Shown one piece after another: positions 1 to 7,987 of a stretch of 50,039 nucleotides of DNA. The notes below the pieces were generated by a model that saw only the letters and a program-made list of their open reading frames with translations, had not been told where the DNA came from and made no database searches. This DNA comes from Saccharofermentans sp. GTDB lineage: Bacteria; Bacillota; Clostridia; Saccharofermentanales; Saccharofermentanaceae. The translations under genes were made by a program, and so were the position numbers. Where the stretch lies: the NCBI GenBank assembly GCA_024403715.1, contig JAKSRJ010000015.1, positions 1 to 50,039 on the forward strand, in the 5' to 3' direction. Position 1 is the stretch's first letter. Every line of letters starts with the position of its first letter.

Positions 1-317
1 CAACTGAAAATGAAGAACAGTACACGACAATAGGGGCGTTCTGGGATGAAATGTCCAATATATATGGAAGAGCAAATCTTATGGGTTTGGGCTGCAATTG
101 GACTAGAAATTCAATTGAATATGTAATTGCTCTTAAGAATGGATTAATAGTAGATGCAGATTATGAGGTAGATTTACCTGATGATTGGATTACAGTCTGT
201 GGAAAGACAGAGAATTTGAGTGCTATATATGATGAGATTTATAAAGACGGTCCACTGTTGTATGAAATAGAAGAGTTTGATGACAACGGAAATTGTAGAA
301 TAAGATATTGCCGATGA
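1..317 (+). CDS. GyrI/Cass2-like effector-binding domain protein, C-terminal part
   Basis: The reading frame is open to the left edge (first full codon at base 3), so only the last ~105 residues are present. The visible part has the pattern of the GyrI-like/Cass2 effector-binding fold: an F-W-D-E-M segment, a Gly-rich strand with G-L-G-C-N-W, a 'LPDDW' loop, then 'GPLLYEIEEFDD' near the end. Such domains bind small hydrophobic or cationic ligands and occur alone or at the C-terminus of AraC/MerR regulators. Whether a DNA-binding domain precedes it cannot be told. An internal ATG at 51 is not the natural start, because the frame continues upstream with family-like sequence. Specific function unknown. 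Confidence 0.6.
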   Translation, partial: TENEEQYTTIGAFWDEMSNIYGRANLMGLGCNWTRNSIEYVIALKNGLIVDADYEVDLPDDWITVCGKTENLSAIYDEIYKDGPLLYEIEEFDDNGNCRIRYCR

Positions 318-339
318 ATAATGAGGTTGAGATGTTTTT

Positions 340-1023
340 ATGAAGAGAATTATTGACTATTTTTATTCAAATCAGGATCTTCAGTATAAGGACTTTAATG
401 CTGGATTGTCACCAACTCTAAGCAGTGACTCTTTTATCGGAGTAAGGACACCTATTCTTAGAGATTATGCTAAGAAACTTTATAAGGAAGAACCAGAAGT
501 TGCAGAAAAGTTTATAAGAGATTTACCTCATAAGTATTTCGAAGAAAACCAGCTTCATGCGTTTATTATCAGCCTCATAAAAGATTACGACACATCAGTC
601 AAAGAAGTCGAGAGGTTCCTGCCCTTTGTAGATAACTGGGCTACATGTGATCAGCTTAAACCTAAGCCTTTTACGAAGAACAAAGACAAGCTCCTCGATA
701 GAATTCGTGTTTGGATAAAGAGCGAACATACATATACATGTCGCTTTGCTATCGAAATGCTGATGAACCACTTTCTAGATGAGGATTTTAAGCCTGAGTA
801 TCTAGAACTAGTAGCTTCTGTAAAATCCGAAGAATACTATGTCAATATGATGGTTGCGTGGTATTTCGCGACGGCGATGGCAAAGCAATATGAAGCAACT
901 GTGCCATATATAGAGCAGCATAAGCTATCTGACTGGGTTCACCGTAAGACAATTAGTAAATGTGTTGACAGCTATAGAATTAGTAGCGAGCAAAAGGAAT
1001 ACCTGAAGTCGTATAGGAGATAA
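340..1023 (+). CDS. AlkD-like DNA alkylation repair protein (DNA glycosylase)
   Basis: A 227-residue all-helical protein matching the AlkD/DNA alkylation repair family (HEAT-like repeats), which removes N3- and N7-alkylated purines without flipping the base. The N-terminal 'FIGVRTPILRDYAK' and the central 'FVDNWATCDQLKPK' are characteristic; W100 and D104 lie where the family places its catalytic Trp/Asp pair, and a C-terminal 'DWVHRKTISKC' helix is kept. Length is normal for the family (about 220-240). It starts 22 bp after the preceding gene and may be co-transcribed with it. The start ATG has only a weak upstream GAGG-like site. Family assignment is firm; the exact lesion specificity is inferred from homologues. 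Confidence 0.88.
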   Translation: MKRIIDYFYSNQDLQYKDFNAGLSPTLSSDSFIGVRTPILRDYAKKLYKEEPEVAEKFIRDLPHKYFEENQLHAFIISLIKDYDTSVKEVERFLPFVDNWATCDQLKPKPFTKNKDKLLDRIRVWIKSEHTYTCRFAIEMLMNHFLDEDFKPEYLELVASVKSEEYYVNMMVAWYFATAMAKQYEATVPYIEQHKLSDWVHRKTISKCVDSYRISSEQKEYLKSYRR

Positions 1024-1054
1024 TAAAATCGCTCGAATATTATTTTTGGGTAGA

Positions 1055-1579
1055 TTAATCCTCTTTATAAACCTTAAAGTCCAAAGATGATTTGATGATA
1101 GCGACCCTATCTCCAGCATTAACATTTTTATACATAGCTTGACTTATAAAGATGTAACTCGCATATATTTTTTTAGGAGAGTCTTGGTATGCGACAAGAT
1201 AAAATATAGGACGGTCCCGAGAAGATTTTCTTCTTTGAGCCTTAACCAAAACTGTAGCGTAAGTAATTTTCTTAGGCCCTAAGGATCTAACCAAAAGCAT
1301 AATAGTCGCGACAACTGATACAGGAACTATGAAAGCAGGAATAATGATAGGTGCTCCTGTAATTAATGTAGCGATAATAACCAGGATGCTTATGCTAATC
1401 AAAGTAATCATCATGAACGAAGATTGCTGAAGTGTTTTTGCTTTGAATTCAGATGCGAGTGATTTTTCCTTCTCGTTAAGATTAGATGAGAAACTAAAAT
1501 CACTAATTTTACCAAGCTTATATCCAAGAGCGTCTAGCTCAGAGATTCTTTTTCTATCTTGTTCATTCAGTTCAATCAC
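1055..1579 (-). CDS. Hypothetical membrane protein with two TM segments
   Basis: A 174-residue protein I do not recognise. It has an acidic N-terminal ~50 residues, then two adjacent hydrophobic segments (about residues 55-76 and 80-98) joined by a short 'TGAPII' turn, then a ~70-residue cytoplasmic-looking beta-rich tail with basic patch 'KAQRRKSSRDR'. The tail with 'YLVAYQDS' and 'VNAGDRVAIIKS' looks like a small SH3/OB-type barrel. The start is GTG at 1579, preceded at good distance by AGGTGA; no better ATG is available. It converges with the AlkD-like gene and has no visible operon partner. Confidence 0.6.
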   Translation of the reverse strand: MIELNEQDRKRISELDALGYKLGKISDFSFSSNLNEKEKSLASEFKAKTLQQSSFMMITLISISILVIIATLITGAPIIIPAFIVPVSVVATIMLLVRSLGPKKITYATVLVKAQRRKSSRDRPIFYLVAYQDSPKKIYASYIFISQAMYKNVNAGDRVAIIKSSLDFKVYKED

Positions 1580-1665
1580 TTAAATTCACCTCATAAATCT
1601 GTACTTATTTTAACGCATTTATTCTTGCAACTCTGATAGAAAATGAAGGACATCAATGCATCAAA

Positions 1666-1821
1666 TTAAGTAGCGATAGGTGCTGCATAACCTACGCCAA
1701 CAATACCCATATTAAGGATAAATCCTAGAAAGTACGCGATTGGAATTCTAAGTATAAATGAAGAAAGTAGTGTAGTTATTAATATTAAGTAGCCGCGCTC
1801 TGTTCCAGTACAGTTTATAGC
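1666..1821 (-). pseudogene. Decayed fragment of a MATE-family efflux transporter
   Basis: On the minus strand an open stretch of ~52 codons without a start ends with TAA at 1666-1668. It encodes 'TERGYLILITTLLSSFIL' followed by 'RIPIAYFLGFILNMGIVGVG' and 'YAAPIAT'. The R-x-P-x-A-Y-x-L-G-F-x-L-x-x-G-x-x-G-V pattern is typical of a late transmembrane segment of MATE (MepA/NorM-like) drug/Na+ antiporters, which are normally ~450 residues; here about 90% is gone. It lies in the same frame as, and directly after, the stop of the MscS-like gene upstream, so it may have been joined by a deletion. Identity is judged by eye from one conserved segment only. Confidence 0.5.
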
Positions 1822-2880
1822 TTAAACTTTAGAAGGGCGCTTCTGGAAAGGGATAAGTCCATATTCCTTAAGTGAAGCGATAGTCTTCTCACCAAATACA
1901 GAAGAATACTCTACATACTTGTCATACTCAACGATATCAACAGTATAGTAGATGCTGATAGGTACACCTTCACCGTTAGAAAAGCCCTGAGTCTTAACGC
2001 CAATTGAGAACTTGTCCTTAAGGTGAGGGTCCTTACGAATTCCTTCAAGTATCGCATGACGCCACTTTGTAAGATTTGTCTCCTCTCCGTCCATTTTGAT
2101 GGAATCTGGATCAATCGAGATTGAGTAGGAAACTTGACGCATTTCCTTAGTGATTGTTCTGTGCCAGTTCTTACAAGCAGTAGTCTGGAATGTATAAGCT
2201 GGCAAAGTAAATGTAGTGTTATCAAAAGCTCTTACCTTAACTGTGATAAGTGCGATATCTACAACTTCACCTTCAACACCCATTGATGGAATTGAAATCC
2301 AGTCGCCAATCTCGAGCATGTTCTCAGAAGTAATCTGCACACCTGCAACAAGACCTACAAGAGCATCCTTAAATACAATCGAAAGGATAGCTGTAAAGGC
2401 ACCAAATCCAGAGATAAGAATGAGTGGATTTTGATTAAGAAGAACGGATACGATTATGATTCCTAGGATGATGCAAATAGCAATCTTAATTACAGTTATA
2501 GGACCCTTGATTGGACGCTTACGTGAAATAGGGTTAATAGTGTATGCATCTATTACGATATCAGCTGCTGCACATATAACAAACATAAGCATTGTCAAGC
2601 TTCCGATAGCTGATATCTTAGGAAAGAGCATGTTGATACTTGCAAAGAATATAAAGATAGTAAAATAGTAGATAATTTTGTGTGCAATAACAGACTCTGC
2701 TATCTTTACCATTAGTCTCTTCTTTGACTTGACAAACATTCGATTAATGACGACTAGAATAATTGCTACAATAAATGCGATTGCAATCGCAATGAATATC
2801 TTTATTAGTGAAGAGAGGATACCAAAAAGTAAGCCCTCGCCAAGTAAACTTAAAAGCCAGGAATCTATCAAAGCGTACAT
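1822..2880 (-). CDS. MscS-family mechanosensitive ion channel (YbdG/MscM-like)
   Basis: A 352-residue membrane protein. Five hydrophobic segments precede the pore: about residues 20-47, 67-87, 95-112, 127-150 and the pore-lining TM3 region around 'SGFGAFTAILSIVFKDALVG'. The cytoplasmic beta domain begins with 'ENMLEIGDWISIPSMGVEGEV' and 'VKVRAFDNTTFTLPAY', which resembles the YbdG/MscM branch more than the small MscS. Such channels gate by membrane tension and relieve hypo-osmotic shock. The ATG at 2880 has a good AAGGAG upstream. It is transcribed away from the structured tract at ~3.0-3.4 kb and followed directly by a transporter remnant. Confidence 0.85.
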   Translation of the reverse strand: MYALIDSWLLSLLGEGLLFGILSSLIKIFIAIAIAFIVAIILVVINRMFVKSKKRLMVKIAESVIAHKIIYYFTIFIFFASINMLFPKISAIGSLTMLMFVICAAADIVIDAYTINPISRKRPIKGPITVIKIAICIILGIIIVSVLLNQNPLILISGFGAFTAILSIVFKDALVGLVAGVQITSENMLEIGDWISIPSMGVEGEVVDIALITVKVRAFDNTTFTLPAYTFQTTACKNWHRTITKEMRQVSYSISIDPDSIKMDGEETNLTKWRHAILEGIRKDPHLKDKFSIGVKTQGFSNGEGVPISIYYTVDIVEYDKYVEYSSVFGEKTIASLKEYGLIPFQKRPSKV

Positions 2881-3030
2881 ATAAAAATCTCCTTGGAAAA
2901 TAAACCCACAACACCATAATTATAACACGTGTAAAAACTAATAGATATTCGGAGAATAAACAATTTATGAACAACTAATTTGCTCATATGCGGAGTTGTT
3001 GTATAGGTGGGTCGGGCGTATTATTAAAGT

Positions 3031-3428
3031 AGCTCCAGGGAATACTGAAGATTAAGTATTCGAACACATGGACCGCCTACCTGACGGGCAAGACTTATAG
3101 AAGCTAGCGAATGGTAGGAGTTACGAGCATAGTGGCTGACGGGTCGGGGGACCGATTACAAGTCACAGGTTGTAACAGACAATTGATTCGGTGATTGAGC
3201 CGCGTGCCTCTGAGATGTCAGGGCCGACAGGTAGATGCCGAGGCGAGGTGGATGTTATACCGGTACGTACAAACCGAGTAACCTCTAGTAGGTGAATGGG
3301 AGATGCGAGATAAGCGGTATAGAGGAAGCTGTGGCAGGTCAAGGGTTGTTATGATAGCGATTGAAGGCTCGGGTGGTTGTCAAAGGGTTGTGGTAGTTCG
3401 GGTAGCCAAGGTTAGGTTCGCTGGAGCT
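3031..3428 (+). ncRNA. Candidate large structured non-coding RNA (~400 nt), family not recognised
   Basis: The interval 2881-3493 has no convincing gene but contains a tract that is G-rich on the plus strand and unlike its AT-rich surroundings. It is closed by a perfect 8-bp long-range helix, AGCTCCAG (3031-3038) with CTGGAGCT (3421-3428). Inside are further exact complements: 3049-3054/3063-3069 region AATACT-AGTATT hairpin, CCTACC 3076-3081 with GGTAGG 3113-3118, GGTC 3142-3145 with GACC 3150-3153, TTACAA 3156-3161 with TTGTAA 3170-3175, GCCTC 3206-3210 with GAGGC 3240-3244, TGTC 3216-3219 with GACA 3226-3229, and TATACCG 3256-3262 with CGGTATA 3315-3321, GGCT 3366-3369 with AGCC 3404-3407. 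A further inverted repeat AACAACT/AGTTGTT lies just upstream (2970-3000). RNase P, tmRNA and SRP RNA signatures were looked for and not found. A clean terminator is not visible; ends are set by the outer helix. Confidence 0.62.
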
Positions 3429-3493
3429 TTATAATGCAAAAAATCCAGTCGTGATATAATTATACTAATAACATTTTGGGGAAGGTTGACTAT

Positions 3494-3892
3494 ATGAATC
3501 CAGAAGAAGCAAGAGCCTTTTTTAAGACTGATAGATATGCAAATGAAGCAACAGATATTGAGATTGTAGACGTAAAAGAAGGATATGCAAAGGTTGCTAT
3601 CAAAATCCAAGATAAGCACTTGAATGGTAACAATGTAGTTATGGGCGGATGCATTTATACGCTCGCTGATTATGCCTTTGGTATTGCTTCTAATTGTGGT
3701 CCAATGGCGTGCGTTACTTTAAGTTCTAATATCGTTTTTAACTCTGCAGGCAAAGGCGAGTATCTATACGCTGAGACAGAAGAAATCAAGAGCGGAAGGA
3801 CAGTATGTAACTATAGAGTTAAGGTAACTGACGATAACGGAAAAATCGTTGCTAACGCTGATTTTGTAGGCTACAGAAGCCCAAGAACTTAA
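3494..3892 (+). CDS. PaaI-like hotdog-fold thioesterase
   Basis: A 132-residue hotdog-fold protein of the PaaI/YbgC type, which hydrolyses acyl-CoA thioesters. The motif 'NNVVMGGCIYTLADYAFG' corresponds to the family's GG-x4-LAD helix region that forms the active site, and 'LSSNIVFN' and 'KSGRTVCNYRVKVTDDNGKIVA' are the usual central strands. The ATG at 3494 is preferred over a TTG 18 bp upstream because GGGGAAGG (3478-3486) is correctly placed for it. A TATAAT-like -10 lies at about 3456-3461, just beyond the structured tract, so the gene probably has its own promoter. Substrate unknown. Confidence 0.85.
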   Translation: MNPEEARAFFKTDRYANEATDIEIVDVKEGYAKVAIKIQDKHLNGNNVVMGGCIYTLADYAFGIASNCGPMACVTLSSNIVFNSAGKGEYLYAETEEIKSGRTVCNYRVKVTDDNGKIVANADFVGYRSPRT

Positions 3893-4004
3893 GTCTAACA
3901 AATACTTCGCGCCTAATTTCTCCCACAATTAAGTGAAGCGAAAGAGATAGAATTGTAACCGTACGGTAGCATTAATCTGCTAAAATTCGTATAGGTATAA
4001 ATAT

Positions 4005-5252
4005 ATGTTGAGACAAGAGACAAGAAATAAATCTATATTGGCGCTTCTCGTGTGTGCATCAATTGCACTACCAATTGTCGCGCTACCAATCGGAATAAGA
4101 GAGGATGTAACATCAGCACTAAGAGTACGTGCTGCTTATGATGATGTTTTCCCTGAAGAAGAGGTAGAACCAGAACTCTCACCAGAAGAAATTGAAGAGC
4201 AGTTTAGTGATGAGGATTATCAGTATTTCCTTAATGGTGGTACTATCTCATCTACATATGAAGGCGATTTTCAGCCTCTATATACTGATACTGAATATCA
4301 GGATGTAGCAGCTTTTACAGTATTCCAGGCTACAGACGAAGCTGGACTTCCTATTGAGCTTTTGGATCCTCTTTATTTCGCACCAGATGAGACAACATAC
4401 TATATCGCTGCTCCTGACTCTATCTTGAAGGAAAAGCCAGATATGAGTTCTATTACATTGCAGACTCTCGATTATGCTGATGAAGTTACTCGTATCGCTA
4501 TTGGTGATACATGGTCAATGATTAGAACTGAAGATGGTGCAGAAGGTTATGTACTTACTGCATCCCTGTCATATGAGATGGTATGGGTAGCAGTAGATAG
4601 AACAGTATGGGTTGATACAGGTTCTCTTACAATCAGAGCTGAAGCTTCAGTTGATTCTGAGAATTTGGGAACACTTTATCGCAATGACAGACTTCACGTA
4701 ATTGGCTTGTCTGATAAGTGGTATCACGTTGTAACTCCAAATGGAACAGAGGGTTATGTATATAGATCTTATACAACACAGACTGCACCTCCAACTCCAA
4801 CACCACGACCAAGTAGAACTGGTAATGGTGGACGAGGCGGCGGATCTTCCTCCGGTGGCGGAGGTGGAGGCGGCGGTGGCTGGGTAAGCTACGGTACTAA
4901 CGGCTACACAATCGCTTCTATTGCTGAGTCTATGGTTGGTACACCATATGTATGGGGTGCATCTTCAAGCTCTGCTGTAGACTGTTCTGGTCTTGTATGT
5001 TATGCGTATGCACAGTTAGGTGTTGGTTTACCACACTATTCTGGTTCTCTTACATCAGTTGGTGTTGCTGTTCCAAGAGATCAAGTTATGCCTGGTGACA
5101 TTATCTGTTGGGATTCTGGCGGATATTGTGGCCACGTAGGTATCTATGTAGGTAACGGTATGGCCGTCGATGCTAGAGGTCGAGCGTGGGGTACAGTATA
5201 TGGATCTATTGATAGATCGAGTATCTTAACAATCAGACGAATTTTTACTTAA
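4005..5252 (+). CDS. Secreted SH3-domain / NlpC-P60 peptidoglycan endopeptidase
   Basis: A 415-residue exported cell-wall hydrolase. Residues ~10-30 form a signal/anchor hydrophobic core. After an acidic spacer come two bacterial SH3-type modules (about 145-190 and 198-252, each ending with a 'GYV' strand) for wall binding, a Pro/Thr then Gly-rich linker (about 256-293), and a C-terminal NlpC/P60 domain. The latter shows 'GTPYVWGASSSSAVDCSGLV' with the catalytic Cys, 'MPGDIICW' and the catalytic His in 'GHVGIYVGNG'. The family cleaves gamma-D-Glu-diamino acid bonds in peptidoglycan. The gene stands alone: a TAAAAT -10 lies at ~3980 and a strong terminator follows at 5264. Confidence 0.92.
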   Translation: MLRQETRNKSILALLVCASIALPIVALPIGIREDVTSALRVRAAYDDVFPEEEVEPELSPEEIEEQFSDEDYQYFLNGGTISSTYEGDFQPLYTDTEYQDVAAFTVFQATDEAGLPIELLDPLYFAPDETTYYIAAPDSILKEKPDMSSITLQTLDYADEVTRIAIGDTWSMIRTEDGAEGYVLTASLSYEMVWVAVDRTVWVDTGSLTIRAEASVDSENLGTLYRNDRLHVIGLSDKWYHVVTPNGTEGYVYRSYTTQTAPPTPTPRPSRTGNGGRGGGSSSGGGGGGGGGWVSYGTNGYTIASIAESMVGTPYVWGASSSSAVDCSGLVCYAYAQLGVGLPHYSGSLTSVGVAVPRDQVMPGDIICWDSGGYCGHVGIYVGNGMAVDARGRAWGTVYGSIDRSSILTIRRIFT

Positions 5253-5263
5253 TTTCAATCATC

Positions 5264-5292
5264 AAAGCGTCTACTTCTGGTAGACGCTTTTT
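5264..5292 (+). terminator. Rho-independent terminator after the NlpC/P60 gene
   Basis: A perfect 11-bp stem AAAGCGTCTAC/GTAGACGCTTT with a 5-nt loop runs into a T-rich tail, 12 bp after the stop codon. Confidence 0.9.
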
Positions 5293-5331
5293 ATATGGTA
5301 GGATATATATGTATTCTATGTCGTTGGGGTC

Positions 5332-5913
5332 ATGATGGAAGGTTTTTACATTAGCGAGATTGATGATGTCTTGTTTGCATCTATGCAGGGCAAGAGTTTT
5401 AAATCAGATTGTACAACTTTGCGTGAAGACTTAAGGTTAGTACATGTACTTCACGTTGGCTTTGATGACTTAACTCATGAAGGTGAGTTAGTCGTTAATA
5501 AGTCTATTGCTTTTGATACTTTATCTGTATTTGAAAAGCTGTTTGAAGCTCGATATCCAATTGAGCGCATAGAATTAATAGATAAGTATGATGCCGATGA
5601 TGAAGCTTCCATGCGTGCCAATAATTCTTCTGCTTTTAATTTTAGATTTATCTCGTATACGACAACAGTATCGAATCATGGAATGGGTCTTGCCATCGAC
5701 ATCAACCCACTTTATAACCCTTACGTAAAGATGGTTGGCGATAGATTAAGTATTGAGCCTCTAACAGGCGCTCCGTATGTTGATCGAAGCCTAGATACTC
5801 CATATAAGATTGATCACGATGACTTAGCATATAAACTTTTTATTGAAGCTGGTTTTACTTGGGGAGGCGACTGGGTAGGTCGTAAAGATTATCAGCATTT
5901 TGAGAAGGTATAA
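5332..5913 (+). CDS. M15-family peptidase (D-Ala-D-Ala carboxypeptidase-like), no signal peptide
   Basis: A 193-residue zinc peptidase of the M15 (VanY/endolysin-like) family. The zinc site is visible: the H and D of 'SNHGMGLAID' (H-x6-D) and the H of 'KDYQHFEK' near the C-terminus, with the family motifs 'INPLYNPY', 'PYVDRS' and 'FTWGGDW'. Members cut D,D or L,D bonds in peptidoglycan peptides. No signal peptide or TM is seen, so export or a cytoplasmic role (recycling) is open. Two adjacent ATGs (5332, 5335) are possible starts; the GGGG upstream is a modest ribosome site. The next gene follows by 30 bp. Confidence 0.82.
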   Translation: MMEGFYISEIDDVLFASMQGKSFKSDCTTLREDLRLVHVLHVGFDDLTHEGELVVNKSIAFDTLSVFEKLFEARYPIERIELIDKYDADDEASMRANNSSAFNFRFISYTTTVSNHGMGLAIDINPLYNPYVKMVGDRLSIEPLTGAPYVDRSLDTPYKIDHDDLAYKLFIEAGFTWGGDWVGRKDYQHFEKV

Positions 5914-5943
5914 AAAGAGAAATATATAATTTAAGAGGGTATT

Positions 5944-7146
5944 ATGATTAGGACATGTAAGAATTGTGCAGGAAAACTGACGTACGACGTTCACCAAAGG
6001 GGCCTTGTTTGTGAATCTTGTGGTACGTTTTTTGATGTAAGTGAATATGATACATCTGAAGACTATATTGATAACGAAATAGTAGATTCATTTAAGGATA
6101 TGATGGATTGCAATATCTATCAGTGCAATTCATGTGGAGCTGAGATTTCCATTAACGATACTGAAGCGTCAACATTTTGCATCTATTGTGGTAACCCAGC
6201 TATCGTTTTCTCTAGAGTAGCAAAGCTTAAAAAACCAGAGGTTATTGTGCCTTTCGAAGTATCTAAGGAAGAAGCACTTCAGATTGTAAGAAAGCATATT
6301 AATGCGGGCTTTTTTATTCCTAAGGATATCAAGAATTTTAAGCCAGAACTTCTTCGTGGAATCTATATTCCTTATTATGTAACTAATGTCGAATATGATG
6401 TATCTGCGATGCTTTCTGCGGTTCAAAGTTCAGGTAAGCATTCGCATACATACTATTTCTTGCGTTCTGGATATGCGTCGATGCCATGGATAACTACAGA
6501 TGCATCTACAACTTTAAGTGATGGTAGTAGCCAAAGATTAGAGCCTTATAACCTGAGAAGGGCAGTTGAATTTGATGAGGACTATCTCGTAGGCTTTTAT
6601 TCAGATATGTCTGATGTTAAAGAGAAAGATGCTATTAGCGTTGCAAAAGAGAGAGCAAAAGCTATTGTCGATGAGGAACTTTTGAATTCTATAAAGGGTA
6701 GTAAAAAGAAAATCGTTCATTCAAGAGAAACGGCAGAAGTTTATGAGAAGCCGGTTACAGCGATGCTTCCTGCGTGGTTTTTAACATTCAGATATGAGGA
6801 TAAGCCATACACCATAATAGTAAATGGCCAGACAGGAAAGGTAGTTGGTGGATTGCCTTGGAATAAGCCTCTTTTTATAGCGCTTCTAGTCTTAACTGCA
6901 GTTGTACTTTCAATAGTATGTGTGGCGGTTATGAATTTATTATTACCGATAATATTCAGTAGTTCCGGACATCATCGCTCATCTGGTTCTAATAACAACG
7001 GTAACTTTATAGTTCTTGTAGTTGCGGGTGCTGTCTATAGTATTATTGCCGGAGTTAATTATATTAAGAGAACTATGAAATCTATAAGCAGAACATCGGC
7101 AAGCACACTCAATCAGTTTGCTGGCAAGAGACAGAAGGGAGAGTAA
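5944..7146 (+). CDS. Zinc-ribbon membrane protein of unknown function
   Basis: A 400-residue protein with two N-terminal TFIIB-like zinc ribbons: CxxC pairs at 'CKNC' and 'CESC' (about residues 5-27) and at 'CNSC' and 'CIYC' (about residues 60-90). A ~230-residue soluble domain follows with 'VPFEVSKEEALQIVRKHI', then two hydrophobic segments (about 322-345 and 357-375). This architecture is common in Firmicutes as 'TFIIB-type zinc ribbon-containing protein' with no known function. It ends 5 bp before a small TM protein and both precede a strong terminator, suggesting a two-gene unit with the M15 gene possibly in front. Confidence 0.72.
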   Translation: MIRTCKNCAGKLTYDVHQRGLVCESCGTFFDVSEYDTSEDYIDNEIVDSFKDMMDCNIYQCNSCGAEISINDTEASTFCIYCGNPAIVFSRVAKLKKPEVIVPFEVSKEEALQIVRKHINAGFFIPKDIKNFKPELLRGIYIPYYVTNVEYDVSAMLSAVQSSGKHSHTYYFLRSGYASMPWITTDASTTLSDGSSQRLEPYNLRRAVEFDEDYLVGFYSDMSDVKEKDAISVAKERAKAIVDEELLNSIKGSKKKIVHSRETAEVYEKPVTAMLPAWFLTFRYEDKPYTIIVNGQTGKVVGGLPWNKPLFIALLVLTAVVLSIVCVAVMNLLLPIIFSSSGHHRSSGSNNNGNFIVLVVAGAVYSIIAGVNYIKRTMKSISRTSASTLNQFAGKRQKGE

Positions 7147-7151
7147 TTGAT

Positions 7152-7457
7152 ATGGTTTTATTCTTTGCGATTATTCTAGGTGTACCTCTTGGAACTGGAC
7201 TTGCCCTTCGATTAGTAGGCAGTATGCTTAATAAATCAAATAACTTAGGAGACACGAAGTGCACGCTTAGTGATGTATCAAAAGGCGGTTTGCTCGGGCA
7301 AGATTTTAAAAACAGAGTCAAGAAAGAAACACCACTTAGAGATGTTTTAAATCCTAGAATTCTTGAGCACCGAAGAGGGACTATCAATCCTGATGTTATA
7401 GTAGATGACAAAGACTACGATAATCCTGAATTGGCTAATATTAATTGGCATCAGTAA
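7152..7457 (+). CDS. Small single-TM hypothetical protein
   Basis: A 101-residue protein I do not recognise. The first ~25 residues form one hydrophobic helix ('VLFFAIILGVPLGTGLALRLVG'-like segment), followed by a polar, mostly charged tail. It starts 5 bp after the zinc-ribbon membrane protein, so the two are probably made together and may interact at the membrane; that is inference from position only. The unit ends at the terminator at 7464. Confidence 0.6.
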   Translation: MVLFFAIILGVPLGTGLALRLVGSMLNKSNNLGDTKCTLSDVSKGGLLGQDFKNRVKKETPLRDVLNPRILEHRRGTINPDVIVDDKDYDNPELANINWHQ

Positions 7458-7463
7458 AATAAA

Positions 7464-7497
7464 ATTCCCGCTACCAGCAGGTGGCGGGAATCTTTTT
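7464..7497. terminator. Bidirectional intrinsic terminator between convergent genes
   Basis: A 12-bp stem ATTCCCGCTACC/GGTGGCGGGAAT (one G-T wobble) with loop AGCA is followed by CTTTTTG on the plus strand and by TTTTATTTTA on the minus strand, so it can stop both the small TM gene and the YccF-like gene facing it. Confidence 0.9.
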
Positions 7498-7511
7498 GTC
7501 AGGAATAGTTT

Positions 7512-7733
7512 TTAGAATGGCATTAGCAGGTCTGCGCCCATTCTGAAGACTGGCAATCCAAGTGGAATTCCAATCAATGTGCAACAAAGTGCTACGCCCA
7601 AAGAGAAGAGAACTAGTGAGCTTGGAAGTCTGACACAAAGCCAGAACAATGTCTTAATAAGTGCTCCTCCAATCTTGGTGCAAAGCCAAATCACAAAACC
7701 AAGCACAAATATAATAATTGCTGCTGCGATCAT
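7512..7733 (-). CDS. YccF-like small membrane protein
   Basis: A protein of ~73 residues with two hydrophobic segments. The C-terminal 'CTLIGIPLGLPVFRMG' followed by 'LLMPF' closely matches the YccF domain signature (IIGIPFGLQ-x-F-K plus a terminal W/M-P-F), here as a single copy without the usual second repeat. Function of the family is unknown. The start is uncertain: AAGGAAAGG precedes several candidates (ATG 7745, GTG 7742, ATG 7733); the last gives the cleanest spacing and begins at the first TM. It converges on the zinc-ribbon unit. Confidence 0.6.
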   Translation of the reverse strand: MIAAAIIIFVLGFVIWLCTKIGGALIKTLFWLCVRLPSSLVLFSLGVALCCTLIGIPLGLPVFRMGADLLMPF

Positions 7734-7930
7734 TTTGATCACCATCCTTTCCTTTATTCCGTAATTGAATATTAACACATTAATTATTAAGAGATTATTA
7801 AGTTCATCTGCAATCCTTTATTTTGCGCAATTTGACCCTCAATACAGTATTTGAATAATCAGTATCATGTTGATTCACCTAATCGACCAAACATGAACCG
7901 CCACATGAACCTATTCCAAAAAACACATCA

Positions 7931-7966
7931 ACAAAAAGAGGCCATCTCGTTTTGAGATAGCCTCTT
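7931..7966 (-). terminator. Rho-independent terminator of leuS
   Basis: A 13-bp near-perfect stem (AAGAGGC-ATCTC type, arms 7936-7948 and 7954-7966) is followed on the minus strand by TTTTTGTTG, 20 bp after the leuS stop. Confidence 0.88.
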
Positions 7967-7987
7967 AATAAATAAATCAGTCTTATA

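Noticed and set aside
3190..3250. Group II intron domain V-like 'GAGCCGCGTGC'
   Set aside because: The matching second arm with the AC bulge and GNRA loop is absent and no reverse transcriptase or maturase is near.
2985..3440. RNase P RNA, tmRNA or SRP RNA as explanation of the structured tract
   Set aside because: The RNase P core (GAGGAAAGTC and ACAGAAA), the tmRNA tag/T-arm/CCA end and the SRP domain IV (GGAAGGAAGCAG) are all missing.
3380..3619. 79-codon minus-strand ORF over the end of the structured tract
   Set aside because: Cys/Ile/Ser-rich composition, no ribosome site, overlaps the thioesterase gene antisense.
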